Positions 1 to 11,697 of a DNA stretch of 64,000 nt are shown piece by piece. Origin of the DNA: Liolophura sinensis (taxonomy: Eukaryota; Mollusca; Polyplacophora; Chitonida; Chitonidae). A model generated the notes under the pieces. The model was not told where the DNA came from, did no database searches, and was given only the letters and a program-made list of their open reading frames with translations. Where the stretch lies: NCBI RefSeq assembly GCF_032854445.1, contig NC_088307.1:10728001-10792000 (forward strand). Direction: 5' to 3'. Every line of letters starts with the position of its first letter. Position 1 is the stretch's first letter. Position numbers and translations under genes: made by a program.

Positions 1-498
1 AAATTGTATGTTTCACCACCTAAAGTACTATTTTATGACATTTATTTGCCCCTAAAAGTACATTTTTGTGGGTGAAATTGATAGTCCTATAAGGTATTTG
101 TACAAGTATGCTGCAGTGTTTTAACTGTACCAAACTATACAGTTAATATGCGCTAGATTCTGATAGTTCTTCTTTGGATAGTTTCATGTTATTATATTTC
201 ATGGCTGTGCTGTCTTTGACATTAAACGGCGAAAGGTGTACATGTACTATGATAATTTACCATTATATTTTAATAACTAACCATTAAAAAGCTTGACCAT
301 TGATAATTTTGCATGAGTACCCACATGCAGCTTGCTTGTGTATTTAACTTACCACGTGGGCTTGATGGGCAGTGCTTGTCCTATTTTAGGAACAATAATC
401 CAACTCCAAAATGAAAACTAATATTGCATGTATTTGAATGAAAAGGAAAAAGCCATTATTCTGTATCATATTGGTACTGTGTGTTTAATGTGCGTCCA
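1..498. other. Non-coding stretch, no gene seen
   Basis: AT-rich sequence without a long ORF or recognisable element. It lies upstream of the first visible CCP exons and may be an intron of that gene or intergenic DNA; the sequence does not decide. Confidence 0.5.
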
Positions 499-1005
499 AG
501 TTCTGAGTTTTATGGTTTGTACCGTTGTACTTTTGAACCAATGACTGAGCTTTGAAAACGTTGAAAAACCTGGAACTTTTTGTGGCCTTGATTAGCCTGG
601 AAAATCAGTGGTGTTTTATAGGTAGGCCTGGAAAAAGGTTGAAACTGAGACTACAGTTCTTAGTTTTATAGTGTGTACCTTTGTACCTTTGAACCATTGA
701 ATGGGCTTTGAAAACATGGAAAAACCTGGAATTTAAAAATAACTTTTCGTGGCCTTGATTAGCCTGGAAAATCAGTGGGGCTCTTTTGTTTTATAGTTCG
801 GCCTGGAAAAAGCTTGAAAACTGAGACTACAGTTCTTAATTTTACAGTTTGTACCTTTGTATTTTTGAACCGTTGAACTGGATTTGAAAACGTTGCAAAA
901 CCTGGAATTTAAGAAGAACTTTTCTTGGCCTTGATAAGCCTGGAAAATCAGTGGTGCTTTATAGTTTTGTAGTTAGGCCTGGAAAAAAGCTTGAAACTGA
1001 GACAT
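499..1005. repeat. Three tandem copies of a 157-177 bp repeat
   Basis: Each copy starts with a gttct-agttttat-like segment (about 499, 656 and 833), runs through 'gaaaaacctgga' and 'cttgattagcctggaaaatc', and ends with 'gaaactgagac'. The copies differ by substitutions and small indels, so this is an older local duplication. No ORF spans it. Confidence 0.8.
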
Positions 1006-1034
1006 GTTTTAATTTTAGACATGTTAGAAAGTGC

Positions 1035-1140
1035 TAGGATCATGGAACAGCACAGTAGTTTGTAATACTAGTGTTAGCTACCCAAGCGTGGTATGTACAA
1101 TTTTATAAAGCTTCCACACATTCAGAATATTTGCAAATTT
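1035..1140 (+). pseudogene. Decayed relic of a CCP exon 2 and its splice donor
   Basis: The stretch around 1050-1140 matches the 3' end of the CCP exons at 3189-3359 and 7156-7326 plus the start of the following intron: the order agcacagtagt, gtgtcagctacccaagc, ggtatgtacaat and cacacattcagaatat is kept with mismatches. The last cysteine region is shortened, so 'ccaagc' runs almost directly into the 'gtatgt' donor, and the 5' part of the exon is unrecognisable. It reads as a fourth, dead copy of the CCP module upstream of the three live-looking ones. Confidence 0.65.
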
Positions 1141-1306
1141 TCTAGTTAGTGTCTTTCTCAACCTTGTAAGTATACTGGCGTTAACTTTAATCTGGTAACA
1201 AGGCTAGCAAAGAGCTCACCTGTCGGAGCCACATGACTGCAAAATTTGGTCTCAGTGCACAAAGAACTGGTATTAAGTGAAGTTGTGAATGTGGTAATTT
1301 ACGGTA

Positions 1307-1442
1307 ATTAACGTGCACACGGAACATCAACAATGGAATAATTAACGTGCACACAGAACATCAACAATGGAATAATTAACGTGCACACAGAACATCAACA
1401 ATGGAATAATTAACGTGCACACAGAACATCAACAATGGAATA
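1307..1442. repeat. Four tandem copies of a 34-bp unit
   Basis: Copies begin with 'attaacgtgcacac' at 1307, 1341, 1375 and 1409 and end with 'caacaatggaata'. They are almost identical; the first has one a-to-g difference, so the array is young. Confidence 0.95.
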
Positions 1443-1912
1443 ATCCCCTTGTGTTATTGTGCGATATATTTACATTTATGCACAACCTGAGCTCAATACA
1501 TGCGGTACCTTTTGAGATACCACCTCTGACATTTAATTTAACATTGATTCTAATACACAATTGTACACAAGTCATGAATTTTGTAATTTACGGTATTTAG
1601 CATGCTGACGAATGATGGAACATCCCCTTCATGTTTTTGTGCTCTGTGTGTGTACAAAACCGGAGCTAAAAATGTATGTGGCTGAAGGCATTGCCTTCAA
1701 GGAATCTGTTCATATGTTCGGATGACATTCATTGTTTCATGTACCCACCAGAACCCTTTGGCCACTAATTAATTGCTTTGCAGGCTTGCATCAGCCCTGA
1801 GTTTTACAGAATTGCAGTTATTTTACTTGGTCATGTTGATATACTACTGTTTCCCTCGTTCATGCACAGATCAAACAGCCATATGTTTTCAATCTCTAGA
1901 GGAATTTCTTTG
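1443..1912. other. Non-coding stretch, nothing recognised
   Basis: Short ORFs only, with no domain, splice or repeat signal I can support. Confidence 0.5.
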
Positions 1913-2040
1913 TGTGTGTTCGAGATTTTGTTATGTGTTTGAGATATCTGTATGTGTTTGAGATATCTGTATGTGTTTGGGATATCTATATGTGTTTGAG
2001 ATATCTGTATGTGTTTGAGATATCTGTATGTGTTTGAGGT
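1913..2040. repeat. Array of 20-bp units
   Basis: About six copies of a unit close to 'tgtgtttgagatatctgtat'. The overlapping minus-strand open frames are translations of this repeat and not genes. Confidence 0.9.
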
Positions 2041-2265
2041 TATGTCTTTGTATCTTCGGATGGCATAACCACAGGGAGAAAAGGACAAAATAGATAAACA
2101 TTAGAAACGACACTCTCTGAGTGAAGAACTCAAGCCCAACAACTCCAATTACAGCTGATCGTCGCAGCTATATATTTTTAAGTACATTGACAAATCCCAG
2201 TGGAGTAGATAAGTCCATTACAAAATAGCCACTCAAAATGACACAGGCTTTGTTTTCTTTGTCAG

Positions 2266-2457
2266 CCTGTTGTAGAGTTGCTCCAGTTCATAACGACACC
2301 TCTGTGGCATTCATCAGGGGGGAGGAGTGTGTTCCTCACGGTGAGACCAGGGATGTGTCACTGTACAGTTGTGATGAGGGGTTTTACATCCCTAACCCTG
2401 TCCACAGTGTGAGATGTCAGAGAGGCGTCATGAGCGCTAACATCACCTGTCTGCCTA
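2266..2457 (+). CDS. CCP/sushi exon A1 of a transmembrane receptor-like gene
   Basis: Internal exon of 192 bp, phase 1 at both ends, preceded by a pyrimidine-rich tract ending in 'tttgtcag' and followed by a 'gtgggt' donor. It encodes one complement-control-protein (sushi) domain of 64 residues: cysteines at the start (CCRVAP), in YSCDEGFY, in VRCQRG and at the end (TCLP) fit the four-cysteine CCP pattern. Two additional cysteines (the second C of CCR and the one in GEEC) could form a further disulfide. The conserved CCP tryptophan near the last cysteine is absent. SANITC contains an N-glycosylation sequon. It is followed 731 bp later by exon A2. CCP domains mediate extracellular protein binding, for example in complement regulators and adhesion receptors; the ligand here is unknown. 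Reading through the donor gives a longer ORF, but that continuation is intron. Confidence 0.82.
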
Positions 2458-3188
2458 GTGGGTATTCCAGAGCCTATTTCTTACTTTGCCTAAATATCGC
2501 TTCTAAAACAATGTTTAAGGCAAAGAAAACACTAAAAAAAAAAAAAAATGAAGTAACGGTGCCATTTGGAAGACCATTAAATACTGCCCAGAAAAATCGC
2601 ATCTTTCCATCCTTGTGAGATGCTCTTAAACTGTCAGATTCTGTACATGTTTGATGTGAGCCCCTCACTGGGTGTCAGTGATGTCACATCCATAGTTCTT
2701 CCCAGGATCTCACGTGGAGCTTTCTTTTGACCACCACAGTGCTACAGTGTAGTCAAGAAACGCCACCCAACTACCCAATGTTTCACATGCATTTTACTCG
2801 GTTGAAAAAACTCGAGAGAACAAAAAATCTGAGCTTTTTCTGGCATGTTTAATGGTATTTCATGTGACATGCACTACGTGAATTACAGTGTTGTCTTTGC
2901 CTTTAAATTAAGGTCCTACGCTGCAGCTTCATTGTGTCGGGTTATTTTTCATACAAGAACATGTTCTGGACTTCAGTTTGCAAAGTACTTGTAAGAAACA
3001 AGAAGTTAAGACAGTATTTAGATGAAATTGAGAACTTTACCTTGTGTATTCAAGAGACTGAATAGATGGATTTGATTTCAAAATCTTACCCAAAATCTTT
3101 GGATTAAAATTGTCTTGAATTTTGCATGTGACTTTTCATTGTACAATGAATTATGGATGTGAGAAGTATGATTTGTTTTAATTTGAAG
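2458..3188 (+). other. Intron between CCP exons A1 and A2
   Basis: 731 bp, starting with gtgggt and ending with ttgaag. It is near-identical to the intron at 6418-7155, including an A-run at about 2533 and the surrounding blocks, apart from small indels. No other feature is seen. Confidence 0.75.
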
Positions 3189-3359
3189 TTATGTGTGAGA
3201 TTCCGGAGGTAGAGTTTGGCAGGGTTGTACAGCTGGAGGTTGGCCAAGTTGTGGAGTACGGTAGAAAGATGGCAGTCGAATGTGACAGAGGCTATAATCT
3301 GACATCTGCTAGCACAGTAGTGTGTAATAGTAGTGTCAGCTACCCAAGCTGTGAGCCTG
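3189..3359 (+). CDS. CCP/sushi exon A2
   Basis: 171-bp exon (57 codons), phase 1 on both sides: acceptor at 'tttgaag', donor 'gtatgt'. It encodes a compact CCP domain with cysteines in MCEIP, VECDRGY, VVCNSS and YPSC. It has candidate N-glycosylation sites in YNLTS and CNSSVS. As with A1, the tryptophan usually found before the last cysteine is missing (SYPSC). The symmetric phase means A1-A2 pairs can be added or lost without changing the reading frame, which fits the tandem copies downstream. The ATG in this exon is internal; no translation start is implied. Confidence 0.83.
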
Positions 3360-6225
3360 GTATGTACAATATTAAAAAACCCTCACACATACAGAATATC
3401 AGTACATTTACTTGTTTTTTTTTATTTTAGTTTTCTCCGTTTAGGAATATGTATACTGTAATTTTCATTTTGTGAGTGTGATTTTGCCAGTATTTGTCCA
3501 TCTGTCTGTCGTGAACTTTCGTACAAAGTTATGGATAGACTTTGAATAAAATGTTTTGCACCGCTCGAAGTAAGCACCGATGAGTTTAGTTTGGTCATGG
3601 CCACGACACGTTACAAAATGCAAAGTTACGTCCCTTTGTTGTAGTGAATTGTGCATTTCGTTGTTGTGAGTGTTTGTTCTCTCGGAATGCCATCTAGTTG
3701 TTGTTGTTGTTTTAATCTCTAAGCCCAACCTCCTTACACTCCAACCTTTGACATCTGCCCTTCCAGCGGATTTCTATGACCTTTTACGAACTCTTTCAGT
3801 TGTTAAATTGATAGCGCGACCAGTTTCATCTCTAAATAAAGTGAGTGCATTGTGCTTGACAGAAAACCTGTCTAAACTTGATGCCTTAACTGAAACAAGC
3901 TTAAATGTGAGCACACTACAACATTTTGAGTAATTCTAGACCACTGACCTCTAATAAATTACATATCTGCTTGCTTTTAGGTTATTTTGCTCAAGACATT
4001 GTGGTAAAGAGCTTACGTTCACTCAAAACAATAATCCGTTAATTGTAACAGAGAGTCTGTTGTATGAGTGATTTTAGAATATATTCTGTTATTATAACCA
4101 AATATTATAACCAGATAGTCAGCATAACACTGTGTTATTCTAATAGAATCTTTATTTTGAATGAATAGAATTTGTGTGTTTTATTTAACAGAATGCATTT
4201 TAGCATCACTCATACAACAGACTTTCTGTTAAAATTAACAGATTTTTTGAGTGTTGCTTCTATATTGAAGCATACACACGAACAGTTAGAATAAGGCCCT
4301 ACCTGAAGTCCATTGACGAGGCTGGATTTCACCGGTTACGTGTGACCATTTGCCTTTTGTCACACTGTTGTCATTGCCATGACTGCTCTGGTATTACGCT
4401 CTTCCATGCCTGTGCTTTGGTCTTGTATAAAGGACATATAACGGCATATAGGCTCAGTTTGCATTGTGTGGAGACAGATCATCACTGTTGACGCTTTGAT
4501 TTTACCCGTCCCCCGTACCCAGGATGATATGTGAAAATCACTTTGAAGTGTATAAATCTGATGAAGAGGTATACATGTACACTGTAGGATGGATGTTCAA
4601 GGGTTGTGACACGACAAATCACAGGCATGATTTTCTTCTTATGATTCCGAGCTTGCGGAATATGGCTCGGTGGTAAATTGGGGTACAACTACCTCCCATG
4701 CCGCTGCATTCATAGTATAAGCGATCCAATAATATTTTGTTTGTGGCATTTTGGTCGAAAACGATCTGATTTAACGAAAAAATGACGCTACATTAATCCG
4801 CGCGTGATCAAGTAAAGTATGACGAGATAAACCCGCTAATATTATTAGCTTACCATGGTGTTCGAACATGAGACCATGTATGGTAAGATAGGTTCTTTGG
4901 AACAGTGAGTTATGAGAAGAACTCTTGGGACCACTAGCACAATCTTGTGTAATTTATCAAAGCAAGACTATAAAATTCACCGCGAAAAGGGTTCTCGGCA
5001 ACGATCTGAGGGTGGGTTGTCTATCCCATGAAGCTTGTGCACCCATAAAACTTGGGACACGCTTGACGGATTTTTTGGCTGGTACAAACGTGTTTCGTAA
5101 ATTTTTAAAAATCCGCTTAATGTGTCAGCGCCGGTGAGGGCGTATTCCACAGGCGATCTTGTCCGCATCGAAATTCGCTTGTATCAAACATGTCAGATAC
5201 TAGCGAAGAAATGCGCCGGCGATTTCACTCTGTCCGTCTAGTGTGTCTGCTCCAGCGAATTTCAGCCAACGAGACTATCGAGCTGACCATTCAAACAGCA
5301 CGGGATTGTGTTGAAGTGTGAAATTTTGTTTGTGTCACATGCTCACAAGATCACATGACAAAGCTTGCTTACCACATCAACGGAAAAATCTACCTTGTGT
5401 CTGCAACTATTTGGCGGGCGATTAAGCCGGTCCCTACAAGCGAAAAAAAAACAACTTTAGTGTATCCCCGATATAAGACTACAAAAGAGTGTTGGCAGTA
5501 GCAAAGCATTCTTGAGTATGTCATTAAACACTCAGTTAAATCTGGAGTCCTGAAGGCTATGGCCGAGTTGGTAAAATCTGTCAAACACTGGATTTTAGGC
5601 ATTCTTGTCATATTAGATGTCATGCCTTTGGGATTGAAAAAATGAATTCTTTTTAAACAGAGGTAAAGAATTTGATCAAATAAAGTGTAATAGTGAAGGA
5701 AATGCTATGACAAGGCATTGTTCGTCTTAAATGTGCAAGGCAAACTTTGGGACACATTATACAACATCGATGCAGAAACAAACATCTGACAAGAATATAT
5801 GTGCAGAATGATCCCATTGGATGGCCTTATATGTAGTAAAGATTAGGAAAAATTGTAACTAAGTCGAACTGGTTGCAGTATACGTAATGAATATATTCAA
5901 GAAATCGCCTGTAACGGAGCCAAAAAAAAAAAAAAAAATGACTGATATTATTCATGTGGGTTTGCTTTAGGTTTGTTGTAGAGCACTTGCATTCTACACC
6001 ACAAATGTGGTTTTCATGTATATCTGTGGGTTGCACGTGGGAAACGCCATCAGTTGCTTGCCAACCGTTGGTGGTTTATGTAGGACAACCCAGTTTCCGG
6101 CACTTGTCAACTACGGTGATGTACACTGGAAGTGAAAAAAAAAATGTGATCTTAAACCCCAATTAGATAAAGAAATTGCAAAGGCTTTCAAAAGTGACAT
6201 AGGTTTGTTTTTGTCTCTTGTCTAG
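3360..6225 (+). other. Intron between A2 and B1 (2.9 kb)
   Basis: Near-identical for most of its length to the intron following exon B2 (7327-10213), which defines the 3.97-kb duplicated unit. It contains a MITE (4020-4253). Open frames here (for example at 3670-3933, 4925-5137 and 5954-6166) recur in the other copy, but with frame-altering differences, so I do not call them genes. Confidence 0.75.
4020..4253. mobile_element. MITE, family M1, copy 1
   Basis: About 234 bp with terminal inverted repeats of some 70 bp: it begins 'cactcaaaacaataatc' and ends 'agattttttgagtg', and both arms contain the block tctgttaatt-taacaga-agtctgttgt-tgagtga. The centre is AT-rich with 'attataacca' repeats. 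No transposase is present. The same family occurs at 8006-8272 (inside the duplicated unit) and independently at 47222-47445. Confidence 0.75.
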
Positions 6226-6417
6226 CCTGCTGTAGAGTTGTTCCTGTTCATAACGACACCTCTGTGGCATTCATCAGAGGGGAGGAGTGTGTTCCTCACG
6301 GTGAGACCAGGGATGTGTCACTGTACAGTTGTGATGAGGGGTTTTACATCCCTAACCCTGTCCACAGTGTGAGATGTCAGAGAGGCGTCATGAGCGCTAA
6401 TGTCACCTGTCTGCCTA
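6226..6417 (+). CDS. CCP/sushi exon B1
   Basis: 192-bp phase-1 exon, the duplicate of A1 3,960 bp downstream. The acceptor is 'cttgtctag' and the donor 'gtgggt'. It differs from A1 at only a few codons: VVP for VAP near the start and NVT for NIT at the glycosylation sequon. It has the same six-cysteine arrangement. The frame is intact with no stop, so purifying selection or recent origin is likely. It continues into B2 after a 738-bp intron. Confidence 0.83.
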
Positions 6418-7155
6418 GTGGGTATTCCAGAGCCTATCTCTTACTTTGCCTAAATATCGCCTCTAAAACAATGTTTAAGGCAAAGAAAACACTAAAAAAA
6501 AAAAATGAAATAACAGTGCCATTTGGAAGACCATTAAATACTGCCCAGAAAAATCATATCTTTCCATCCTTGTGAGATGCTCTTAAACTGTCAGATTCTG
6601 TACATGTTTGATGTGAGCCCCTCACTGGGTGTCAGTGATGTCACATCCATAGTTCTTCTTTGGATGCATTCACAGCTCACGTGGAGCTTTCTTCTGACCA
6701 CCACAGTGCTACAATGTAGTCAGGAAACACCACCCAAAAAACCCAATGTTTCACATGCATTTTACTCGGTTGAAAAAACGGGAGAAAAAAAAAATCTTAG
6801 CTTTTTCTGGCATGTTTAATGGTATTTCATGTGACATGCACTGCGTGAATTACAGTGTTGTCTTTGCCTTTAAATTAAGGTCCTATGCTGCAGTTTCATT
6901 GTGTCGGGTTATTTTCCATACAAGAACAGGTTCTGGACTTCAGTTTGCAAAGTACATGTAAGAAACAAGAAGCTAAGACAGTATTTAGATGAAATTGAGA
7001 ACTTTACCTTGTGTATTCAAGAGACTGAATAGATGGATTTGATTTCAAAATCTTACCCAAAATCTTTGGATTAAAATTGTCTTGAATTTTGCATGTGACT
7101 TTTCATTGTACAATGAATTATGGATGTGAGAAGTATGATTTGTTTTGATTTGAAG
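6418..7155 (+). other. Intron between B1 and B2
   Basis: Near-identical copy of the A1-A2 intron; no separate element seen. Confidence 0.75.
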
Positions 7156-7326
7156 TTATGTGTGAGATTCCGGAGGTAGAGTTTGGCAGGGTTTTACAGC
7201 TGGAGGTTGGCCAAGTTGTGGAGTACAGTAGAAAGATGGCAGTGGAATGTGACAGAGGCTATAATCTGACATCTGCCAGCACAGTAGTGTGTAATAGTAG
7301 TGTCAGCTACCCAAGCTGTGAGCCTG
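7156..7326 (+). CDS. CCP/sushi exon B2
   Basis: 171-bp phase-1 exon, the duplicate of A2, with acceptor 'tttgaag' and donor 'gtatgt'. It encodes the same four-cysteine CCP domain; visible differences from A2 include V to L (RVLQLE for RVVQLE) and G to S (VEYSRKM for VEYGRKM). N-glycosylation sequons in YNLTS and CNSS are kept. The frame is open, as expected for a functional exon. Confidence 0.83.
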
Positions 7327-10213
7327 GTATGTACAATATTAAAAAACCCTCACACATACAGAATATCAGTACATTTACTTGTTTTTTTTTTAACTTTAGT
7401 TTTCTCCATTTAGGAATATGTATACTGTAATTTTCATTTTGTGAGTGTGATTTTGCCGGTATTTGTCCATCTGTCTGTCGTGAACTTTCGTACAAAGTTA
7501 TGGATAGACTTTGAATAAAATGTTTTGCACCGCTTGAAGTAAGCACCGATTAGTTTAGTTTGGTCATGGCTACGACACGTTACAAAATGCAAAGTTACGT
7601 CCCTTTGTTGTAGTGAATTGTGCATTTCGTTGTTGTGAGTGTTTGTTCTCTCGGAATGCCATCTAGTTGTTGTTGTTGTTGTTTTTTTTTTTAATCTCTA
7701 AGCCCAACCTCCTTACATTCCAACCTTTGACATCTGCTCTTCTAGCGGATTTCTATGACTTTTTACGAACTCTTTCAGTTGTTAAATTGATAGCGCGACC
7801 AGTTTCATCTTTACATAGAGTGAGTGCATTGTGCTTGACAGAAAACCTGTCTAAACTTGATGCCTTAGCAGAAACAAGCTTAAATGTGAGTACACTACAA
7901 CATTTTGAGTAATTCTAGACCACTGACCTCTAATAAATTACAAGTTACATAACTGCATACTTTTACCTAATTCTGCTCAAGACATTGTGGTAAAGAGCTT
8001 ACGTTCACTCAAAAACAATAATCTGTTAATTGTAACAGAGAGTCTGTTGTCTGAGTGATATTAGAATGTATTCTGTTATTATAACCAGATATTATAACCA
8101 AATATTATAGCCAAATATTATAACCAGATATTCAGCATAACACCTTGTTATTCTGATAGAATCTTTATGTTGAATGAATAGAATTTGTGTGTTTTATTTA
8201 ACAGAATGCATTTTAGCATCACTCATACAACAGACTTTCTATTAAAATTAACAGATTAATATTTTTTGAGTGTTGCTTCTATATTGAAGCATATACACGA
8301 ACAGTTAGAATAAGGCCCTACCTGAAGTTCATTGACGAGGCTGGATTCACCGGTTACGTGTGACCATTTGCCTTTTGTCACACTGTTGTCATTGCCATGA
8401 CTGCTCTGGTTTTATGCTCTTCCATGCCTGTGCTTTGGTCTTGTATAAAGGACATATAAACGGCATATAGGCTCAGTTTGCATTGTATGGAGACAGATCT
8501 TCACCGTTGACGCTTTAATTTTACCCATCCCCTTTCCCAGGATGATATGTGAAAATCACTTTGAAGTGTATTAATCTGATGAAGAGGTATACATGTACGC
8601 TGTAAGATGGATGTTCAAGGGTTGTGACACGACAAATCACAGGCATGATTTTCTTCTCATGATTCCGAGCTTGCAGAATATGGCTCGGTGGTAAATTGGG
8701 GTACAACTATCTCCCATGCGCTGCATTCATAGTATAAGCGATCCAATAATATTTTGTTTGTGGCATTTTGGTCGAAAACGATCTGATTTAACGAAAAAAA
8801 TGACGCTACATTAATCCGCGCGTGATCAAGTAAAGTATGACGAGATAACCCGCTAATATTATTAGCTTACCATGGTGTTCGAACACGAGACTTGTATGGT
8901 AAGATAGGTTCTTTGGAACAGTGAGTTATGAGAAGAACTCTTGGGATCACTAGCACAATCTTGTGTAATTTATCAAAGCAAGACTGTAAATAAACCAAAA
9001 AAAGGTTTCTGGGCAACGGTCTATGGGTTAGTTGTCAGTCCCATAAAGCCTGTCCACCCTGAAAGCCTGGGTCACACTAGACGGATTTTTTGGCTGGTAC
9101 AGGCGTATTTCGTCAATTTTTAAAAATCCGCTGATTGTGTCAGCGCCGGCGAGGGCGTATTCCACAGGCGATCTTGTCCGCATCGAAATTCACTTGTATT
9201 AAACATGTCAGATACTAGTGAAGAAATGAGCCGGCGATTTCACTCTGCCCGTCTAGTGTGTCTGCTCCAGCGAATTTCGGCCGAGACTACCGAGCTGACC
9301 ATTCAAACAGCACGGAATTGTGTTGAAGTGTGAAATTTTGTTCGTGTCACATGGTCACAAGGTCACATGACCAAGTTTATTGACCAGATCATCGGAAAAA
9401 TCTACCTTGTATCTGCAACCATGCTGCGAATATCCTCAGCGTATTTGGCGGGCGATTAAGCCGGTCCTTACAAGCGAAAAAAAAAACTTTAGCGTATCCC
9501 CGATATAAGACTACAAAAGAGTTTTGGCAGTAGCAAAGCATTCTTGAGTATGTCATTAAACACTCAGGCCGAGTTGGTAAAATCTGTCAAACACTGGATT
9601 TTAGGCATTCTTGTCAAATTAAATGTCATGTCTTTGGGATCTTTTTAAACAGAGGTAAACAATTTGATCAAGTAAAGTGTAATAGTGAAAGAAATGCTAT
9701 GACAAGACATTGTTCGTCTTAAATGTGCAAGGCAAACTTTGGGACATATGATTATACAACATCGATGCAGAAACAACATCTGACGAGAATATATGTGCAG
9801 AATGATCCCATTGGATGGCCCTATGTGTAGTAAATATTAAGAAAAATTGTAACTAAGTCGAACTGGTTGCAGTATACGTATTGAATATATTCAAGAAATC
9901 GCCTGTAACGGAGCCAGAAAAAAAAAAAAGACTGATATTATTCATGTGGGTTTGCTTCAAGTTTGTTGTAGAGCACTTGCATTCTACACCACAATGTGGT
10001 TTTCATGTATATCTGTGGGTTGCACGTGGGAAACGCCATCAGTTGCTTGCCAACCTTTGGTGGTTTACGCAGGAAACCTGTTTCCCCTACTCGTCAACTG
10101 CGGTCATATACACTGTAAGAGAAAAATTATGGTCTTAAACCCCAAATCAAGTAAAGAAATTGTAAAGACTTTCCAAATTGATACAGGTTTGTTTTTGTCT
10201 CTTTCTTGTCTAG
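7327..10213 (+). other. Intron between B2 and C1 (2.9 kb)
   Basis: Copy of the A2-B1 intron with small indels, for example a deletion near 9565 relative to 5535 and different A-runs. Contains MITE copy 2. No gene. Confidence 0.72.
8006..8272. mobile_element. MITE, family M1, copy 2
   Basis: Same element as 4020-4253, carried along by the 4-kb tandem duplication because the flanks are identical ('cttacgtt' on the left, 'ttgcttctatattgaagc' on the right). It is longer by extra 'ttataaccaaata' units in its centre. Confidence 0.72.
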
Positions 10214-10405
10214 CCTGCTGTAGAGTTGCTCCTGTTCATGACGACACCTCTGTGGCATTCATCAGGGGGGAGGAGTGTGTTCCTCACGGTGAGACCAGGG
10301 ATGTGTCACTGTACAGTTGTGATGAGGGGTTTTACATCCCTAACCCTGTCCACAGTGTGAGATGTCAGAGAGGCGTCATGAGCGCTAACGTCACCTGTCT
10401 GCCTA
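10214..10405 (+). CDS. CCP/sushi exon C1
   Basis: 192-bp phase-1 exon, third copy of the A1/B1 type, with acceptor 'cttgtctag' and donor 'gtgggt'. It encodes the same domain with an N to D change (VHDDTS) and NVT at the glycosylation sequon. The upstream intron still matches the B copy, but homology with A and B fades rapidly a few tens of bases past the donor, so the following intron is of older origin. An ORF covering 9946-10614 is this exon plus intron read-through. Confidence 0.82.
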
Positions 10406-11697
10406 GTGGGTATTCCAGAGCCTGTGGCTCACTTTGCTTTGATAACGTCTTTAAAGAATTTATGCCAACAAGATGGTTAATATGGTATGTATATAAAGCT
10501 TACAAAGGCAATGGCTTTACCACCAGTGATGACGTGTTACCGTTCAGCTGTTTGGGCTCTGCAGTCAGTCTGAGCGCGCTGTACGTAATATGGATATTTG
10601 TGATTTCAAAGTGAGGCTATCGATACATGACGTCACCATAAGGAGAGATGATATAAACTGAAGGGATTGTCATTGTGAACAGAAGATACTGAGAAACCTA
10701 CCGTTTAACAAAGTTGGTGAGCTTTGTATGGAAACCTGATCGAAATATTATCTGTTCCTTCGCAATTCTCAGCTTATGATTACACTAGCTACCTATTCAG
10801 TGAAGAGATGTAATCCTTCATTCAATCCATCCATGTACTGGAAGTACATATTCATAGTTTTGAAGTGATGCCATAGCTGCTCTGAGGCAAATATCAGCAC
10901 ACTCTTTAGTCACGAAGTTTGGAGTACTGCAGGTGAAAACAAACTGAATTTAACTCAGGCGAGATAGGCCTTGTATAAGATTTTAGCATGAGTAATGGAA
11001 AATAGAGCTTTTAGGCAAGATTTCTTTTCTCTGAAAAAAGTGATCAAAATGTGTCTGAGTTTCAGATGTGATAGTTTTAGTGCCTTGTAGTGCTTGAAAC
11101 TATAGAAATCGACAAAAATCAGCATTTTGCTCATTTAGCTCCATGTTATTTATCACCCTTCTGGTTCTTAGGAGGAACTTGGTTGCTCAAAGCTATGAAT
11201 ATTAAATAATAGCAGTGTATGCACGAAAAGGGAGTGTGCCCTTATGGTAACATCACTGCAGTCACGTGAACCCTAGTGCTTTAAGGTGGAGAATACCTAC
11301 AGGTAGGGAGGGCACACATTCCCTGCTCGCAGTAAACAAATCCTCAAAACTGCGGGCGGTTCTGATCAGTGGGCAATCTGCTTATAATAAATCTCTAAAT
11401 GAAAATTAGCCTTTTTGGTTGGCATAAATCCTTTAAAGTTCTAGCAACTGTATTATTTGTTCCTTTCCACAACAGAGCATACATGTCTGTCAGTTTTCAG
11501 AGTAAGAGTTAAGACAATTTCGAGAGGGAATTTTTTTTCTATATGTATAGAGCCTATACCGACTGGATCCAAATTCAAATTCTTGCATGTAGCTAAAATT
11601 AGATATTACATGGATTAAATTGCCATAAACTTTCATGTCTTTTGCATTCTACACGTATATCATGGATGTGAGAACTGGCATTTGTTTTAACTTGAAG
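10406..11697 (+). other. Intron between C1 and C2 (1.3 kb)
   Basis: Longer than, and unlike, the A and B counterparts, apart from weak similarity in the first 50 bases and in the last roughly 60 bases before the acceptor. No gene or element recognised. Confidence 0.7.

Noticed and set aside
5954-6166. Additional Cys-rich exon before B1 (also present before C1)
   Set aside because: Cysteines are visible but in the wrong spacing, the frame differs between the two copies, and no phase-1 splice pair fits.
9946-10614. 222-codon ORF upstream of and through CCP exon C1
   Set aside because: Its first and last parts are intron: splice signals at 10213 and 10406 match the sister exons, and the Cys spacing upstream does not fit a CCP domain.
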